DNA of 64,000 nt from an uncultured Sphingomonas sp. (GCF_913776855.1 NZ_CAJYQD010000006.1:45758-109757), one strand, 5' to 3'; numbered from the stretch's first letter, positions 19,817 through 31,709 are shown. Notes: generated from the letters alone by a model not told the origin. Numbers and translations are program-made.

Positions 19817-20544
19817 TCGGACGGATCGCATTCGGCGTCATGTCGCTGCTGGTGACGGCGGCGGCGCAGGCGCAATCCTTGCCCTCGGTCGGGGTGGAGG
19901 CGACGACGGACGAACGTCGTCGCGGGTTGAGCTGGAGCGAGGGGCGGGCGTCGATCTCTGGCGATGCGGCGCTGACGCTGGGCGCGTTCGAACTGGATGC
20001 CCGCGTGGCGGCCCTGCGCGGATCGGTACGGCAGGACGGGGCGGACGCGGTGGCCGATCTGGGCATCGCCTTCGTTCGCGATGTCGGGGCGTTTCAGCTG
20101 CGTGCACGGGCGATCGGGCATGTGTTTGCCGGCGCGGCGCGGGGCACGGACTATGCCGAGTTCGGCGGCGATGCGCGCTATACGCTGGGACCGGTCGAAC
20201 TGACTGCCGGTGCGCTCTATGCCCCGCCGCAACAAGCGATCGGGGGCAGCAACCTGTATCTGTCGGCGCAGGCGGTGGCGGGCATTCCGATGACCCCGTT
20301 CACGCTGGTCGGCGGGATCGGGCGTTCGTCGGGCGCGGTCGACGATGCCGCACGTGCCGATCGGCTGCGACCGGGGGGACGCTATGTCGACTGGCGGTTG
20401 GGCGTCGAGCATGTGACGGGGCCGCTGACGCTGGCACTCGACTATGTCGGGACCGATCTGAACGACGATCGCGTGGTGGCGGCGATCGGCGACCGGCGGC
20501 ACAGCGGCGACCGGATGTTGGGACGGGCGCGCGTCGCCTTCTAG
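19813..20544 (+). CDS. TorF-like putative porin
   Basis: Signal peptide ...AAAQAQS; ATTDERRRGLSWSEGRAS; LGIAFVRDVGAFQLRA; LYAPPQQAIGGSNLYLS; resembles the 53124 CDS. Confidence 0.75.
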   Translation: MIGRIAFGVMSLLVTAAAQAQSLPSVGVEATTDERRRGLSWSEGRASISGDAALTLGAFELDARVAALRGSVRQDGADAVADLGIAFVRDVGAFQLRARAIGHVFAGAARGTDYAEFGGDARYTLGPVELTAGALYAPPQQAIGGSNLYLSAQAVAGIPMTPFTLVGGIGRSSGAVDDAARADRLRPGGRYVDWRLGVEHVTGPLTLALDYVGTDLNDDRVVAAIGDRRHSGDRMLGRARVAF

Positions 20545-20571
20545 CGACGTAGTCGCGCTTTGCACCGCCGC

Positions 20572-22347
20572 CTATGCCGGGTCGTCGATCCGGCGCAGGC
20601 GGCGGATGCGGGGTTCGCGTTCCAGATCGGCCTGTTCGCGGATCGTCTGACGCAGTTCGTCGCGCTTTTCATGGATCGACGCGATCACAGGCCCCATCGC
20701 GACGCCCAGGTCGACCAGTACCGCTTCCGACAATTGCAGCGAGCTTTCGAGCGTTTCGGGCACCGCGTCGCTGACTCCGGCGGCATAGAGTTCAGCGGCG
20801 TGGGTCGCATCGCGCGCGCGGGCGAGGATGGTCAGGTTGGGCACCCAGCCGCGCACCCGCCGGGTCAGGCGGACGGTCAGCACCGGATCGTCCATCGTCA
20901 GCACCAGCGCCGATGCCCGGCCCAGGTCGAGTCGGTCGACCAGTTCGGAACGGGAGACGTCGCCGAACAGGATCGGATGTCCCTCCGCCCGCGCCATCGC
21001 GACATTGTCGATGTCGGAATCGACCGCGATATAGCTTTTGCCGTGGGTCTTGAGCATCTCCGCGACGAGGCGCCCGACCCGGCCGAAGCCGATGATGACG
21101 ACGCGCGCGCCGACGGCATCCAGCGGTGCTTCCTCCGGCGATCCCACCCGATGCTCGATCCGCCGGGAAGCGCGCTTGCCGAGCGTCGCCAACAGCGGGG
21201 TGATCGTCAGGCCGATGGCGGTGACCGTTTGCCAGAAAGCGGCGGTCGAAGGCTGGATCAACTGCGCCTGCGTCGCGGCCGTCAGCACGATCAGCGTTGT
21301 TTCCGACGGGCTGGACATCAACAGGCCGGTTTCGGTCGCCGTGCCGGGGCGCACCCCGTTGAACCAGAGCAGGCCGCCGGTCACTACCGCCTTCAACACG
21401 ACCACCCCGGCGATCGCGCCCAGTAGTTCAGGCCAGTTGTCGACGATGGTCCCGAGGTCGAGGCTCATGCCGACCGTGATCAGGAACACACCGAGCGCCA
21501 GCCCCTTGAACGGCGCGGTGATGACCTCGACCTCGCTGTGATATTCGGTTTCGGCGATCAGCAGCCCGGCAAGCAGCGCACCGACGATCGGCGACAGGCC
21601 GGCAGCGGTGGTGACGAGGCTGGCGACGATCACGACCAGCAGGCTGGCCGACAGGAACAGTTCGGGGCTTTTCGTCCGCGCGGCCTGCGCGAACAGGCGC
21701 GGCAGGAACAGCCGGCCGGCGGCATAGAGGCCGACGACGCTCAACCCGCCCCACATCGCGGTGTTGGCAAGGCCCGCCCAGCCTTCGTCGGCCGCGGTCG
21801 GGGCGAGGGCGCCCAATGCGAAGATGATCGGGACCAGCGCCAGATCCTCGAACAGCAGCATCGAGAAGGCGGTACGTCCGACGGGGCCGGTGGTCCCCGC
21901 CATCGGCAGCACCAGCGCCGTCGACGACAGTGCGAGCGCAAGGCCCAGGCCGATGGCGCCGGTCGACGCCTGACCCAGCACCATCAGTGCCGCGCCGATC
22001 AGCAACGCCGATCCGAACAGTTCCGCGGCGCCCAGCCCGAACACCTGCCGCCGCATCGCCCATAATCGCTTGAACGACAGTTCGAGGCCGATCGAAAACA
22101 GCAACAGCACGATGCCGAACTCGGCAAAGGGTTCGATCGAATGCCGGTCGGTAATGGTGATGTGGAACAGCCACGGCGCCCGGTCGACCAGCGCGCCCAG
22201 CCCGAACGGGCCGACCAGCACCCCGACCAGGATGAACCCGATCACCGGATTGACGCGAAAGCGGGCAAAGGCAGGAATGACGAGGCCCGCGGCCCCCAGG
22301 ATGACCAGCGAATCGCTGAACGGCGTCGAATCAATCGGCAATGGCAT
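20572..22347 (-). CDS. CPA2 monovalent cation:proton antiporter with TrkA-N domain (YbaL/KefB-like)
   Basis: GFILVGVLVGPFGLGAL...; C-terminal ARVVIIGFGRVGRLVAEMLKTHGKSYIAVDSD. Confidence 0.92.
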   Translation of the reverse strand: MPLPIDSTPFSDSLVILGAAGLVIPAFARFRVNPVIGFILVGVLVGPFGLGALVDRAPWLFHITITDRHSIEPFAEFGIVLLLFSIGLELSFKRLWAMRRQVFGLGAAELFGSALLIGAALMVLGQASTGAIGLGLALALSSTALVLPMAGTTGPVGRTAFSMLLFEDLALVPIIFALGALAPTAADEGWAGLANTAMWGGLSVVGLYAAGRLFLPRLFAQAARTKSPELFLSASLLVVIVASLVTTAAGLSPIVGALLAGLLIAETEYHSEVEVITAPFKGLALGVFLITVGMSLDLGTIVDNWPELLGAIAGVVVLKAVVTGGLLWFNGVRPGTATETGLLMSSPSETTLIVLTAATQAQLIQPSTAAFWQTVTAIGLTITPLLATLGKRASRRIEHRVGSPEEAPLDAVGARVVIIGFGRVGRLVAEMLKTHGKSYIAVDSDIDNVAMARAEGHPILFGDVSRSELVDRLDLGRASALVLTMDDPVLTVRLTRRVRGWVPNLTILARARDATHAAELYAAGVSDAVPETLESSLQLSEAVLVDLGVAMGPVIASIHEKRDELRQTIREQADLEREPRIRRLRRIDDPA

Positions 22348-22393
22348 GGGGGCATTGTTGCGGATGCGGCACGGACGCGGCAACCGCTTAACG

Positions 22394-22427
22394 CAAAAAC
22401 GGCGCCCATCGGTTCGGATGGACGCCG
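22394..22427 (-). terminator. Intrinsic terminator downstream of icd
   Basis: Minus strand GGCGTCCATC-CGAACC-GATGGGCGCC then GTTTTTGCG. Confidence 0.8.
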
Positions 22428-22453
22428 CTTGCGAGATCGATCGGCGGTAGGGT

Positions 22454-23674
22454 TTAGCCCTGCGCACCCATCGCGGTTTCGAGGTTGACGCGGACCTGTT
22501 CGAAGAACTGCTCGGTGGTCATCCACGGCTGGTTCGGGCCGATCAGGATCGCGAGATCCTTGGTCATATGGCCGGCTTCGACGGTTTCGATGCAGACGCG
22601 CTCCAGCGTCTCGGCGAACTTGGTCACCTCGGGTGTATCGTCGAACTTGCCGCGATACTTCAGGCCGCCGGTCCATGCGAAGATCGACGCGATCGGGTTG
22701 GTCGAGGTCGCCTTGCCCTGCTGATGCTGGCGATAGTGGCGGGTGACGGTGCCGTGCGCGGCTTCCGCCTCGATCGTCTTGCCGTCCGGCGACATCAGGA
22801 CCGACGTCATCAGGCCCAGCGAACCGAAGCCCTGCGCGACCTGATCCGACTGGACGTCGCCGTCATAGTTCTTGCAGGCCCAGACGAATTCGCCGTGCCA
22901 CTTCAGGGCCGACGCGACCATGTCGTCGATCAGGCGGTGCTGATATTCGATGCCGGCGGCCTGGAACTGGTCCTTGAACTCGGTCGCGAACACTTCCTCG
23001 AAGATGTCCTTGAACCGGCCGTCATAGGCCTTGAGGATCGTGTTCTTGGTCGACAGATACACCGGCCAGCCGCGACCAAGGCCGTAGTTCATCGACGCGC
23101 GGGCGAAATCGCGGATCGATTCGTCGAGGTTGTACATGCCCATCGCGACGCCGGCGGCGGGGAAGTCGAACACTTCCTCCTCGATCACCTGGCCATCGGT
23201 GCCTTCCCACTTCATGGTCAGCTTGCCGGCACCCGGCACCTTGAAATCAGTCGCCTTGTACTGATCGCCGAACGCATGGCGGCCGACGACGATCGGCTTG
23301 GTCCAGCCCGGAATAAGGCGCGGCACGTTCGAGATGACGATCGGTTCGCGGAAGACGACGCCGCCCAGGATGTTGCGGATCGTGCCGTTGGGCGACCGCC
23401 ACATCTTCTTCAGGCCGAATTCCTCGACGCGGGCTTCGTCTGGGGTGATCGTGGCGCACTTCACGCCGACGCCGTATTTCTGGATCGCCTTTGCGCTGTC
23501 GATGGTGATCTTGTCGTCGGTTTCGTCGCGCTTCTCGACACCGAGGTCGTAATATTCGAGGTCGATGTCGAGATAGGGGAGGATCAGCCGTTCGCGAATC
23601 CATGCCCAGATGATGCGGGTCATTTCGTCGCCGTCGATCTCCACGACCGGGGTTTTGACCTTGATCTTCGCCAT
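22454..23674 (-). CDS. icd: NADP-dependent isocitrate dehydrogenase
   Basis: [47 protein letters not shown]... Confidence 0.97.
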   Translation of the reverse strand: MAKIKVKTPVVEIDGDEMTRIIWAWIRERLILPYLDIDLEYYDLGVEKRDETDDKITIDSAKAIQKYGVGVKCATITPDEARVEEFGLKKMWRSPNGTIRNILGGVVFREPIVISNVPRLIPGWTKPIVVGRHAFGDQYKATDFKVPGAGKLTMKWEGTDGQVIEEEVFDFPAAGVAMGMYNLDESIRDFARASMNYGLGRGWPVYLSTKNTILKAYDGRFKDIFEEVFATEFKDQFQAAGIEYQHRLIDDMVASALKWHGEFVWACKNYDGDVQSDQVAQGFGSLGLMTSVLMSPDGKTIEAEAAHGTVTRHYRQHQQGKATSTNPIASIFAWTGGLKYRGKFDDTPEVTKFAETLERVCIETVEAGHMTKDLAILIGPNQPWMTTEQFFEQVRVNLETAMGAQG

Positions 23675-23795
23675 GCGCCTGCTCTCGATATAGTTGCGGT
23701 TGGGCTGGGCCTTACGGGGTCGTTGCCGTGGGATCAACCGCGCGGGCAGAGCAGGGCGGTTGTCAGCACGGCCCGCCTTGGCTACACCACGGTTC

Positions 23796-24527
23796 ATGGC
23801 ATCGCTCGAAAAGCCCGCGGTCGGCACCACGACCGTCAAGTGGCGCTGGCCCTCGGTTCATCCCGAAGGGCGCAAATACGTCCTCATCGCCGCCGTCATC
23901 ACCGCCTTCTTCGCCTTCATGGCGTGGGAGACGCTGGCCTGGCCGATGGGGCTGGTGACGCTGTGGGTCGCATCGTTCTTTCGCGATCCGGTCCGCACCA
24001 CGCCGCAGGGCGAGGGGCTGATCGTAGCACCGGCCGATGGGCTGGTCACGATGATCGAGCGGGTCGAGCTGCCGCCGGAACTGCGCGGACCCAACGGCCT
24101 AGGCGATCGGCCGCTGGTACGCGTATCGATCTTCATGTCGGTGTTCGACGTGCATATCAACCGGACGCCGATTGCTGGAACGATTCGGCAGGTCGTCTAT
24201 ATCTCGGGCAAGTTCCTGAACGCCGATCTCGACAAGGCGAGCGACGAGAATGAGCGCCAGCACGTCGTGGTCGAAGGTCTTGATGGCCAGCGCGTCGGGT
24301 TCACGCAGATCGCGGGCCTGGTCGCGCGCCGGATCGTCAGCTTCGTGAAGCCCGGCGATTTCACCGCAGCGGGTCAGCGCGTCGGCCTGATCCGGTTCGG
24401 CAGCCGGGTCGACGTGTTCCTGCCCGAAGGGGTCGAGGCGCAGGTCGCACTGGGCCAGCGCAGCGTTGCCGGGGAAACCATCCTGGGGCGTCCCGGCATC
24501 GCCGCCGCCGCCGGCATCGCGCAATAA
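23796..24527 (+). CDS. psd: Phosphatidylserine decarboxylase
   Basis: [22 protein letters not shown]...[17 protein letters not shown]...[11 protein letters not shown]. Confidence 0.95.
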   Translation: MASLEKPAVGTTTVKWRWPSVHPEGRKYVLIAAVITAFFAFMAWETLAWPMGLVTLWVASFFRDPVRTTPQGEGLIVAPADGLVTMIERVELPPELRGPNGLGDRPLVRVSIFMSVFDVHINRTPIAGTIRQVVYISGKFLNADLDKASDENERQHVVVEGLDGQRVGFTQIAGLVARRIVSFVKPGDFTAAGQRVGLIRFGSRVDVFLPEGVEAQVALGQRSVAGETILGRPGIAAAAGIAQ

Positions 24528-25294
24528 TGCGCCGCCCGCTTCCGGTACGGGGTATCCCGCTGCGCGCCCTTGCGCCGAATGCCGTAACGGCGCTCGCGCT
24601 GTGTTCCGGCCTGACCGGCATTCGCTTTGCCATTGGTGGCGAGTGGGAACGTGCCGTCCTGATGGTGCTGCTCGCCGGTGTTCTCGACGGACTGGACGGG
24701 CGGGTCGCGCGTCTGGTTCGCGGGGAGAGCAAGTTCGGGGCGGAGCTGGATTCGCTGTCCGACGCAATCTCGTTCGGCGTGTCGCCCGCGCTCATCATGT
24801 ACCTGTGGGCGCTGCTGGCCGAACCGCGTATCGGCTGGATCGTCTCATTGGTCTATGCCGTGTTCACCGCGCTGCGGCTGGCCCGCTTCAACGCCCGCAT
24901 CGATGCCGACGATCAGCCGCACAAGTCGGCGGGGTTCCTGACCGGCATTCCCGCACCGGCCGGCGCCGGCCTTGCCATGTTGCCGCTCTACGTGTGGATC
25001 TGGTCAGGCGAGGAGCTGTTTCGCTCGCCATGGCTGGTGGCGCCATGGGTCGCGTTCGTCGCCTTCCTGATGGTGTCGAGCCTTGCCACGTACAGCTGGT
25101 CGTCGCTGAAACTGCGCCGGAACATCCGGTTCGAGGCGATCGTGGGCGTGGTGATCGTCGCGGCGGCCCTGGTATCTGCCCCATGGCAGACGCTGACGGT
25201 GGTTTGCGCCGCCTATCTGGCGACGCTCCCGTTCAGCATTCGCAGCTATGCCCGGATCAGGCGGCAGCGCGAAGAGGCTGCACAGCGACCGTAG
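24527..25294 (+). CDS. pssA: CDP-diacylglycerol-serine O-phosphatidyltransferase
   Basis: VLLAGVLDGLDGRVARLVRGESKFGAELDSLSDAISFGVSPA CDP-alcohol phosphotransferase motif. Confidence 0.96.
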   Translation: MRRPLPVRGIPLRALAPNAVTALALCSGLTGIRFAIGGEWERAVLMVLLAGVLDGLDGRVARLVRGESKFGAELDSLSDAISFGVSPALIMYLWALLAEPRIGWIVSLVYAVFTALRLARFNARIDADDQPHKSAGFLTGIPAPAGAGLAMLPLYVWIWSGEELFRSPWLVAPWVAFVAFLMVSSLATYSWSSLKLRRNIRFEAIVGVVIVAAALVSAPWQTLTVVCAAYLATLPFSIRSYARIRRQREEAAQRP

Positions 25295-25481
25295 CCGCCC
25301 GCTGGCGGATCACACCGCGCCGCGAGGTCAGATGTACCGGCGGAAGGGGATCGATCGTCAATTCCGGCCCGCGCTGCAGCAGGCGCAGGATGCGATCCTT
25401 CGCGGGCAGGATCGTGGCAACGATAGTTGCCATGGCGACGACGAGACCGAAAGCGAACAGTGCGGAAACCAACAGGGCCAT
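25257..25481 (-). CDS. Small membrane protein, hypothetical
   Basis: MALLVSALFAFGLVVAMATIVATILPAKDRILRLLQRGPELTIDPLPPVHLTSRR; convergent overlap with pssA end. Confidence 0.55.
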   Translation of the reverse strand: MALLVSALFAFGLVVAMATIVATILPAKDRILRLLQRGPELTIDPLPPVHLTSRRGVIRQRAATVAVQPLRAAA

Positions 25482-25735
25482 CTCGAAACTCCCCGATCAT
25501 GCGACCATGAAATCGCAAGCCCCCTCAACATGTTAAGGGATTACTTGTTCCATGATCCGTGTCTGGGCCGGTTATGTTCTCATATCGTTCCATCGTCAAG
25601 CCTTGATCGTTCGCTCACGTTGGGCTAAAGGCCGCCGCCTCAACCCCACATGGGAAGCGCACATACCGGTGCCCGGGCCTTTGGCCTGACAAAGGGTTCC
25701 TGCTTCCCAGAGGATCAACCGGAAGGAATTATCCT

Positions 25736-26515
25736 ATGGCGGCACCCGTCGTCACCATGCAGGCGCTGCTCGAATCGGGCGCGCACTTCGGCCACCAGAC
25801 CCACCGCTGGAACCCGAAGATGAAGCCGTACATCTTTGGCGATCGTAACGGCGTCCACATCCTCGACCTGTCGCAGACCGTGCCGCTGTTCGCGCGCGCA
25901 CTGGAATTCGTGTCGTCGACGGTCGCTTCGGGCGGCAAGGTCCTGTTCGTCGGCACCAAGCGCCAGGCGCAGGAGCCGATCGCGGAAGCGGCGCGCAAGT
26001 CGGGCCAGCATTTCGTGAACCACCGCTGGCTGGGCGGGATGCTCACCAACTGGAAGACGATCAGCAACTCGATCAAGCGCCTCAAGGCCCTTGAGGAGCA
26101 GCTGTCGGGCGACACGCACGGCCTGACCAAGAAGGAAGTGCTGAACCTGACCCGCGAGAAGGACAAGCTGGAGCTGTCGCTCGGCGGTATCCGCGATCTG
26201 GGCGGCATTCCCGACATCATGTTCGTGATCGACGCGAACAAGGAAGAACTGGCGATCAAGGAAGCCAACACGCTGGGTATCCCGGTCGTCGCGATCCTCG
26301 ATTCGAACGTGTCGCCGGACGGCATCGCGTTCCCGGTGCCGGCGAACGACGACGCCAGCCGTGCGATCCGCCTGTACTGCGAAGCGATCGCGATCGCCGC
26401 GACCCGTGGCGGGCAGCAGGCGATGGCCCATTCGGGCCGCGACCTGGGCGCGATGGACGAGCCGCCGGCAGAAGAGGCGCTGACCGCCGAGCCGGAAGCC
26501 GCTGTCGAAGCGTAA
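25736..26515 (+). CDS. rpsB: 30S ribosomal protein S2
   Basis: [42 protein letters not shown]. Confidence 0.98.
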   Translation: MAAPVVTMQALLESGAHFGHQTHRWNPKMKPYIFGDRNGVHILDLSQTVPLFARALEFVSSTVASGGKVLFVGTKRQAQEPIAEAARKSGQHFVNHRWLGGMLTNWKTISNSIKRLKALEEQLSGDTHGLTKKEVLNLTREKDKLELSLGGIRDLGGIPDIMFVIDANKEELAIKEANTLGIPVVAILDSNVSPDGIAFPVPANDDASRAIRLYCEAIAIAATRGGQQAMAHSGRDLGAMDEPPAEEALTAEPEAAVEA

Positions 26516-26605
26516 GCTGTCACGGAACTGACGTGCGGGCGGGGCAGGGCGAAACACGCGCTGCCTCGCCCGCAAGCATATCGAACACCAATCAGGAGCC
26601 TGATC

Positions 26606-27535
26606 ATGGCAGAAGTTACCGCCGCCGCCGTCAAGGAACTGCGTGAGCGCTCGGGCGCCGGCATGATGGACTGCAAGAAGGCGCTGTCCGAAAACAACGG
26701 CGACATGGAAGCCGCCGTCGACTGGCTGCGTACCAAAGGCCTCGCCGCCGTTGCCAAGAAGTCGAGCCGCACCGCGGCCGAAGGTCTGGTCGGCGTTGCC
26801 GTCGCCGGCACCAAGGGCGTCGCGATCGAAGTGAACAGCCAGACCGACTTCGTCGCCAAGAACGACCAGTTCCAGAGCTTCGTTCGCGACGTCGTCGCGA
26901 TCGCATTGGAAAAGGGCGATGACGTCGAGGCGCTGAAGGCGCAGGCGATGCCGAACGGCGGCACCGTCGAGGACGCGCTGGTTGCCAACATCTCGACCAT
27001 CGGCGAGAACCAGGTGCTGCGCCGCGCGAAGTCGGTCGACGTCGCCAAGGGCGCGGTGATCCCGTACGTCCATAACTCGGCGGGTCCGGGCCTGGGCAAG
27101 ATCGGCGTGCTGGTCGCGCTGGAATCGGATGCCGGTGTCGACGTGCTGGAGCCGCTGGGCAAGCAGATCGCGATGCACATCGCCGCTGCTTTCCCGCTGG
27201 CGCTGGACGAGAGCGGTCTCGATCAGGACATCCTGGAGCGTGAGCGCCAGATCGCGACCGAAAAGGCCGCCGATTCGGGCAAGCCGGCCGACATCATCGC
27301 CAAGATGGTCGAAGGTTCGGTGAAGAAGTTCGCCAAGGAAAACGCGCTGTTGAGCCAGCCGATCGTGATGGACGGCAAGACCCCGGTCGCCGACGTCGTG
27401 GCAAAGGCGGCCAAGGACGCCGGCACGACGATCGTGCTGAAGGACTATGTTCGCTTCCAGCTCGGTGAAGGCATCGAGAAGGAAGAGAGCGACTTCGCCG
27501 CCGAAGTCGCCGCCACGGCCGGTCTGACCAAGTAA
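26606..27535 (+). CDS. tsf: Elongation factor Ts
   Basis: [43 protein letters not shown]. Confidence 0.98.
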   Translation: MAEVTAAAVKELRERSGAGMMDCKKALSENNGDMEAAVDWLRTKGLAAVAKKSSRTAAEGLVGVAVAGTKGVAIEVNSQTDFVAKNDQFQSFVRDVVAIALEKGDDVEALKAQAMPNGGTVEDALVANISTIGENQVLRRAKSVDVAKGAVIPYVHNSAGPGLGKIGVLVALESDAGVDVLEPLGKQIAMHIAAAFPLALDESGLDQDILERERQIATEKAADSGKPADIIAKMVEGSVKKFAKENALLSQPIVMDGKTPVADVVAKAAKDAGTTIVLKDYVRFQLGEGIEKEESDFAAEVAATAGLTK

Positions 27536-27559
27536 GGTCGTCCGCCGAAAGGCAGTCCG

Positions 27560-27596
27560 CAGGGGCCGCAGGCGCGACATGCGTTTGCGGCCCCTG
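27560..27596 (+). terminator. Hairpin terminator after tsf
   Basis: CAGGGGCCGCA/TGCGGCCCCTG perfect 11-bp stem; no strong U tract. Confidence 0.6.
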
Positions 27597-27695
27597 TCAT
27601 GTCCGGCGCACCCCGCCCGGCAATGCCCGCTTGGCTTTGCGGGCGGTCGCGGCTAGGGTCCGGCGCGCTTCCGATAGACCAACTTTGCAGGTTCC

Positions 27696-28418
27696 ATGAC
27701 CCGTCCCCGCTTCAACCGTATCCTCCTGAAACTGTCCGGCGAAGTGCTGATGGGTTCCGGCCAGTTCGGCATCGATCCCGCGATGTGCGAGCGCGTCGCG
27801 CGCGAGATCAAGGCCGCACGCGGTGAGGGACATGAGGTGTGCGTGGTCGTCGGCGGCGGCAATATCTTTCGCGGTGTCGCCGGTGCTGCGCAGGGCTTCG
27901 AACGCGCCAGCGCCGATTATATGGGGATGCTTGCGACCGTCATGAACGCGCTCGCCATGCAGAATGCGCTGGAGCAGATCGGCGTGGAGACGCGGGTGCA
28001 GTCGGCGATCCCGATGGCATCGGTGTGCGAACCCTATATCCGCCGTCGCGCCATGCGCCACATGGAGAAGGGTCGCGTCGTGATCTTCGCCGCCGGCACC
28101 GGCAGCCCGTTCTTCACCACCGACACCACCGCCGCGCTGCGCGCCGCTGAAATGGGCTGCGAGGCGCTGTTCAAGGGCACCAGCGTCGACGGCGTGTATG
28201 ATGCGGACCCGAAGAAGGTGCCGACCGCAACCCGCTATGACACGCTGGGCTTCGGTCGCGTGCTGGCCGACGACCTCAAGGTCATGGACGCGTCGGCCGT
28301 GGCGCTGTGCCGTGACAACAATATCCCGATCGTCGTCTTCAACATCCGTGACGAAGGCAACCTGGCCGCCGTGCTGGCGGGTGAGGGCGTGTCGACGATC
28401 GTCCAGAACAACGCTTGA
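27696..28418 (+). CDS. pyrH: UMP kinase
   Basis: [16 protein letters not shown]...[11 protein letters not shown]...[15 protein letters not shown]. Confidence 0.97.
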   Translation: MTRPRFNRILLKLSGEVLMGSGQFGIDPAMCERVAREIKAARGEGHEVCVVVGGGNIFRGVAGAAQGFERASADYMGMLATVMNALAMQNALEQIGVETRVQSAIPMASVCEPYIRRRAMRHMEKGRVVIFAAGTGSPFFTTDTTAALRAAEMGCEALFKGTSVDGVYDADPKKVPTATRYDTLGFGRVLADDLKVMDASAVALCRDNNIPIVVFNIRDEGNLAAVLAGEGVSTIVQNNA

Positions 28419-28436
28419 TTCAGAAGGAAGTCGGTT

Positions 28437-28994
28437 ATGGCCGCATATAACAAGGCCGATCTGGAGCGCCGGATGGCCGGTGCCGTGGAATCGCTGAAGG
28501 GCGACCTGAGCGGCCTGCGCACCGGTCGCGCGTCGGTGTCGCTGCTCGATCCGGTGACGGTTGAGGTCTATGGCGCGCACATGCCGCTGAACCAGGTCGC
28601 GACCGTCTCCGCGCCCGAACCGCGCATGTTGTCGGTGCAGGTGTGGGACAAGTCGAATGTCGGCCCGGCCGACAAGGCGATCCGATCGGCGGGCCTCGGC
28701 CTCAACCCGATCGTCGATGGCCAGACGCTGCGGCTGCCGATTCCCGACCTGACCGAGGAGCGTCGCAAGGAACTCGCCAAGCTGGCCGGCAAGTACGCTG
28801 AATCGGCGCGCATCGCGGTGCGCAACGTTCGTCGCGACGGCATGGAAGGCCTGAAGACCGACGAGAAGAAGGGCGTCTATTCGGAGGACGAGCGCAAGAA
28901 GCTTGAAACCGAAGTGCAGAAGATGACCGACGCGACGATCGCCGATATCGATTCCGCGGCGGATGCTAAGGAAAAGGAAATCCTCGGCAAGTGA
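28437..28994 (+). CDS. frr: Ribosome recycling factor
   Basis: [48 protein letters not shown]. Confidence 0.97.
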   Translation: MAAYNKADLERRMAGAVESLKGDLSGLRTGRASVSLLDPVTVEVYGAHMPLNQVATVSAPEPRMLSVQVWDKSNVGPADKAIRSAGLGLNPIVDGQTLRLPIPDLTEERRKELAKLAGKYAESARIAVRNVRRDGMEGLKTDEKKGVYSEDERKKLETEVQKMTDATIADIDSAADAKEKEILGK

Positions 28995-29755
28995 CGTCGT
29001 TCGCCGCGCGCGCTCCGGTATCGGCGGCTGATCCTGCCGAACCGGGCCTGCCCCCTTCCGCAACCATTCCCCGCCATGTGGCGATCATCATGGACGGCAA
29101 TGGCCGCTGGGCGAAGGCCCGGCGCCTGCCGCGCGTGGCTGGCCACCGGCAAGGCGTGGAAGCGGTGCGACGGATCACGCGGGCGGCGCGCGAACAGGGG
29201 ATCGAGGCGTTGACGCTCTACGCCTTCTCCTCGGAGAATTGGCGCCGGCCGGAAGAGGAAATCGGCGACCTGATGGGGTTGCTGCGCCATTTCCTGAAGA
29301 ACGAGATCAAGGAACTGACGCGCGAGGGTGTGCGGCTGCGCATCCTCGGCAATTACCGTGCATTGAAGGCCGATCTGGTCGAGTTGATCGACGATGCGGT
29401 GGCGCGGACGGCGACCAATACCGGGCCGATCCTCGCCATCGCGCTGAATTACGGTGCGCAGGCGGAACTGGTCGCGGCAACGCGGCGGCTGGCGGAAAAG
29501 GTCGCGGCCGGGATGCCGGTATCGGCGATCGACGAAGCAGCGATCGACCGCGAACTCGATACCGATGGCTTGCCGCCGCTCGACCTGATGATCCGCACGT
29601 CGGGCGAGCAGCGCCTGTCGAACTTCCTGTTGTGGCAGGCGGCCTATGCCGAATTGCTGTTCGTCGACACGTTGTGGCCCGATTTCGATGGCGACGCACT
29701 GGCGGAAGCCATTGCGGCCTATGGCAGGCGGCAGCGCCGGTTCGGCGGCCTGTGA
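28991..29755 (+). CDS. uppS: Isoprenyl transferase (undecaprenyl diphosphate synthase)
   Basis: [27 protein letters not shown]...[13 protein letters not shown]...[19 protein letters not shown]. Confidence 0.97.
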   Translation: MTSFAARAPVSAADPAEPGLPPSATIPRHVAIIMDGNGRWAKARRLPRVAGHRQGVEAVRRITRAAREQGIEALTLYAFSSENWRRPEEEIGDLMGLLRHFLKNEIKELTREGVRLRILGNYRALKADLVELIDDAVARTATNTGPILAIALNYGAQAELVAATRRLAEKVAAGMPVSAIDEAAIDRELDTDGLPPLDLMIRTSGEQRLSNFLLWQAAYAELLFVDTLWPDFDGDALAEAIAAYGRRQRRFGGL

Positions 29756-30555
29756 CGCCCGATCCCGCCGCCGATCCGGTTGCGCGGCGCAAGTCGGACC
29801 TGGCTACGCGCACGCTGGCCAGTGTCGGGATGATCGCGGTGGCGGCTACGGCATTGTGGCTGGGGGGCTTCGTCTTCTGGCTGCTGGTCGCGATCGGCAC
29901 CTTGTTCATGATGGCCGAATGGGCCGACCTGCACAAAGTATCGCGCCAGCATAAGCGTCTGGCCCAACTGGCGCTGACCGTGCCGCTCGCGATCCTGTCA
30001 CCGCTGGCGGCGGGGGCGAGCTTCCTGGCGCTGGGGTTGATCGTGGGCGCGGCGTTCTTCGTCGTCATCACCACGCGACTGTCGGGCCTGGCGCGTGGCA
30101 TCCTTTATTGCGGGGCGCCGGCGCTGGCGGTCGTGTTCCTGCGCGAGCAGGGAGATGGGCTGCTGCTCGCCTTCTGGGCGATGGCGCTGGTATGGGCGTG
30201 CGATATCGGCGCCTATTTCGCCGGCCGGTCGATCGGCGGGCCGAAGCTGGCGCCGACGATCAGCCCGAACAAGACCTGGGCCGGGCTGATCGGCGGCGTC
30301 ATCGCCGCATCGGTGCTGGCGGGGGTGCTGCAATATGCCGGATTGGCGCTGCACCTCGTGCTGGCGACGCCGCTGCTGGCCGTGCTGGCGCAGATGGGCG
30401 ACCTGTATGAGAGCCAGATGAAGCGCAAGGCCGGGGTCAAGGATTCGGGCAACGTCCTGCCCGGCCATGGCGGCGTGATGGATCGTTTGGACGGACTGGT
30501 TCCCGTCGCGCCCGCTGCGGCGCTGATGGTATTGGCGGGGCTGTATCTGGCATGA
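29752..30555 (+). CDS. cdsA: Phosphatidate cytidylyltransferase
   Basis: CDIGAYFAGRSIGGPKLAPTISPNKTWAGLIGG...KRKAGVKDSGNVLPGHGGVMDRLD. Confidence 0.96.
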   Translation: MTPDPAADPVARRKSDLATRTLASVGMIAVAATALWLGGFVFWLLVAIGTLFMMAEWADLHKVSRQHKRLAQLALTVPLAILSPLAAGASFLALGLIVGAAFFVVITTRLSGLARGILYCGAPALAVVFLREQGDGLLLAFWAMALVWACDIGAYFAGRSIGGPKLAPTISPNKTWAGLIGGVIAASVLAGVLQYAGLALHLVLATPLLAVLAQMGDLYESQMKRKAGVKDSGNVLPGHGGVMDRLDGLVPVAPAAALMVLAGLYLA

Positions 30556-31709
30556 AGCGGGTTAGTATTCTGGGCGTGACCGGATCGGTCGGGTCGTCGA
30601 CGCTCGACCTGATCGAGCGTGCGCCGGACGCGTTTGCGGTCGAGGCGATGACCGCGCACCGCGACGTCGGCAAACTGGCTGCGGCCGCGCGACGGGTGGG
30701 TGCGAAGCTGGCGGTAGTTGGTGACGAGGCCTGTCTGCCGGCCTTGCGCGAGGCGCTGGCCGGGAGTGGGGTCGAAGCGGCGGGTGGTGCGCAGGCCGTG
30801 GTCGAAGCGGCGGCGCGGCCGGTCGACTGGACCATGGCGGCGATCGTCGGCACGGCGGGGCTGAAGCCGGTGATGGCCGCGCTCGCCCGCGGTGGCGCGG
30901 TGGCGCTGGCCAACAAGGAGGCGCTGGTATCGGCGGGCGAGGTGATGATGGCGGCGGCAGGCCAGGCGGGCACGACGCTGCTGCCGGTCGACAGCGAGCA
31001 TAATGCCGTCTTCCAGTGCCTCGACGATTGCCCGCCCGAACGGATTCGCCGGATCATCCTGACCGCGAGCGGCGGGCCCTTCCGCGAACGTTCGCTCGAC
31101 GAAATGCGTGGCATCACGCCCGAACAGGCGGTGGCCCATCCGAACTGGTCGATGGGCGCCAAGATCTCGGTCGATTCGGCGACGATGATGAACAAGGGCC
31201 TCGAACTGATCGAGGCCTATCACCTGTTCCCGGTGACGCCGGAACAGCTCGACGTACTGGTCCATCGCCAGTCGGTGATTCATTCGATGGTCGAATATGT
31301 CGACGGGTCGACGCTGGCGCAGCTGGGGTCGCCCGACATGCGCGTGCCGATCGCGCACGCGCTGGCATGGCCCGACCGGATGGAGACGCCGTGCGAGCGG
31401 CTCGATCTGGCGCGGATCGGTCGGCTGGATTTTGAAGCGCCGGACATGGTGCGCTTTCCCGCATTGGCGCTGGCCCGTGCCGCATTGTCGGCGGGCGGCG
31501 GGCGGCCGGCGATATTGAACGCGGCGAACGAGGTGGCGGTGGCGGCGTTTCTCGAGCGCCGGATCGGCTTCCTCGAAATTGCCGCAATCGTCGCGGATGT
31601 TCTCGACCGCTTCGATCCGCCGAAGCCGCAGACGATCGATGCCGTGCTGACCATCGATACGGAGGCACGGGCATTGGCGGGCGAGCGTGTGAAGGACAGC
31701 GTCGCTTGA
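30552..31709 (+). CDS. dxr: 1-deoxy-D-xylulose-5-phosphate reductoisomerase
   Basis: MKRVSILGVTGSVGSSTLDLI...LANKEALVSAGE...VDSEHNAVFQ...NWSMGAKISVDSATMMNKGLE. Confidence 0.97.
   Translation: MKRVSILGVTGSVGSSTLDLIERAPDAFAVEAMTAHRDVGKLAAAARRVGAKLAVVGDEACLPALREALAGSGVEAAGGAQAVVEAAARPVDWTMAAIVGTAGLKPVMAALARGGAVALANKEALVSAGEVMMAAAGQAGTTLLPVDSEHNAVFQCLDDCPPERIRRIILTASGGPFRERSLDEMRGITPEQAVAHPNWSMGAKISVDSATMMNKGLELIEAYHLFPVTPEQLDVLVHRQSVIHSMVEYVDGSTLAQLGSPDMRVPIAHALAWPDRMETPCERLDLARIGRLDFEAPDMVRFPALALARAALSAGGGRPAILNAANEVAVAAFLERRIGFLEIAAIVADVLDRFDPPKPQTIDAVLTIDTEARALAGERVKDSVA

Noticed and set aside
25500-25735. Possible rpsB autoregulatory leader hairpins
   Set aside because: Only short, weak pairings (GGGCC/GGCCT, CTTCC/GGAAG) seen by eye; not enough to support a structured leader.
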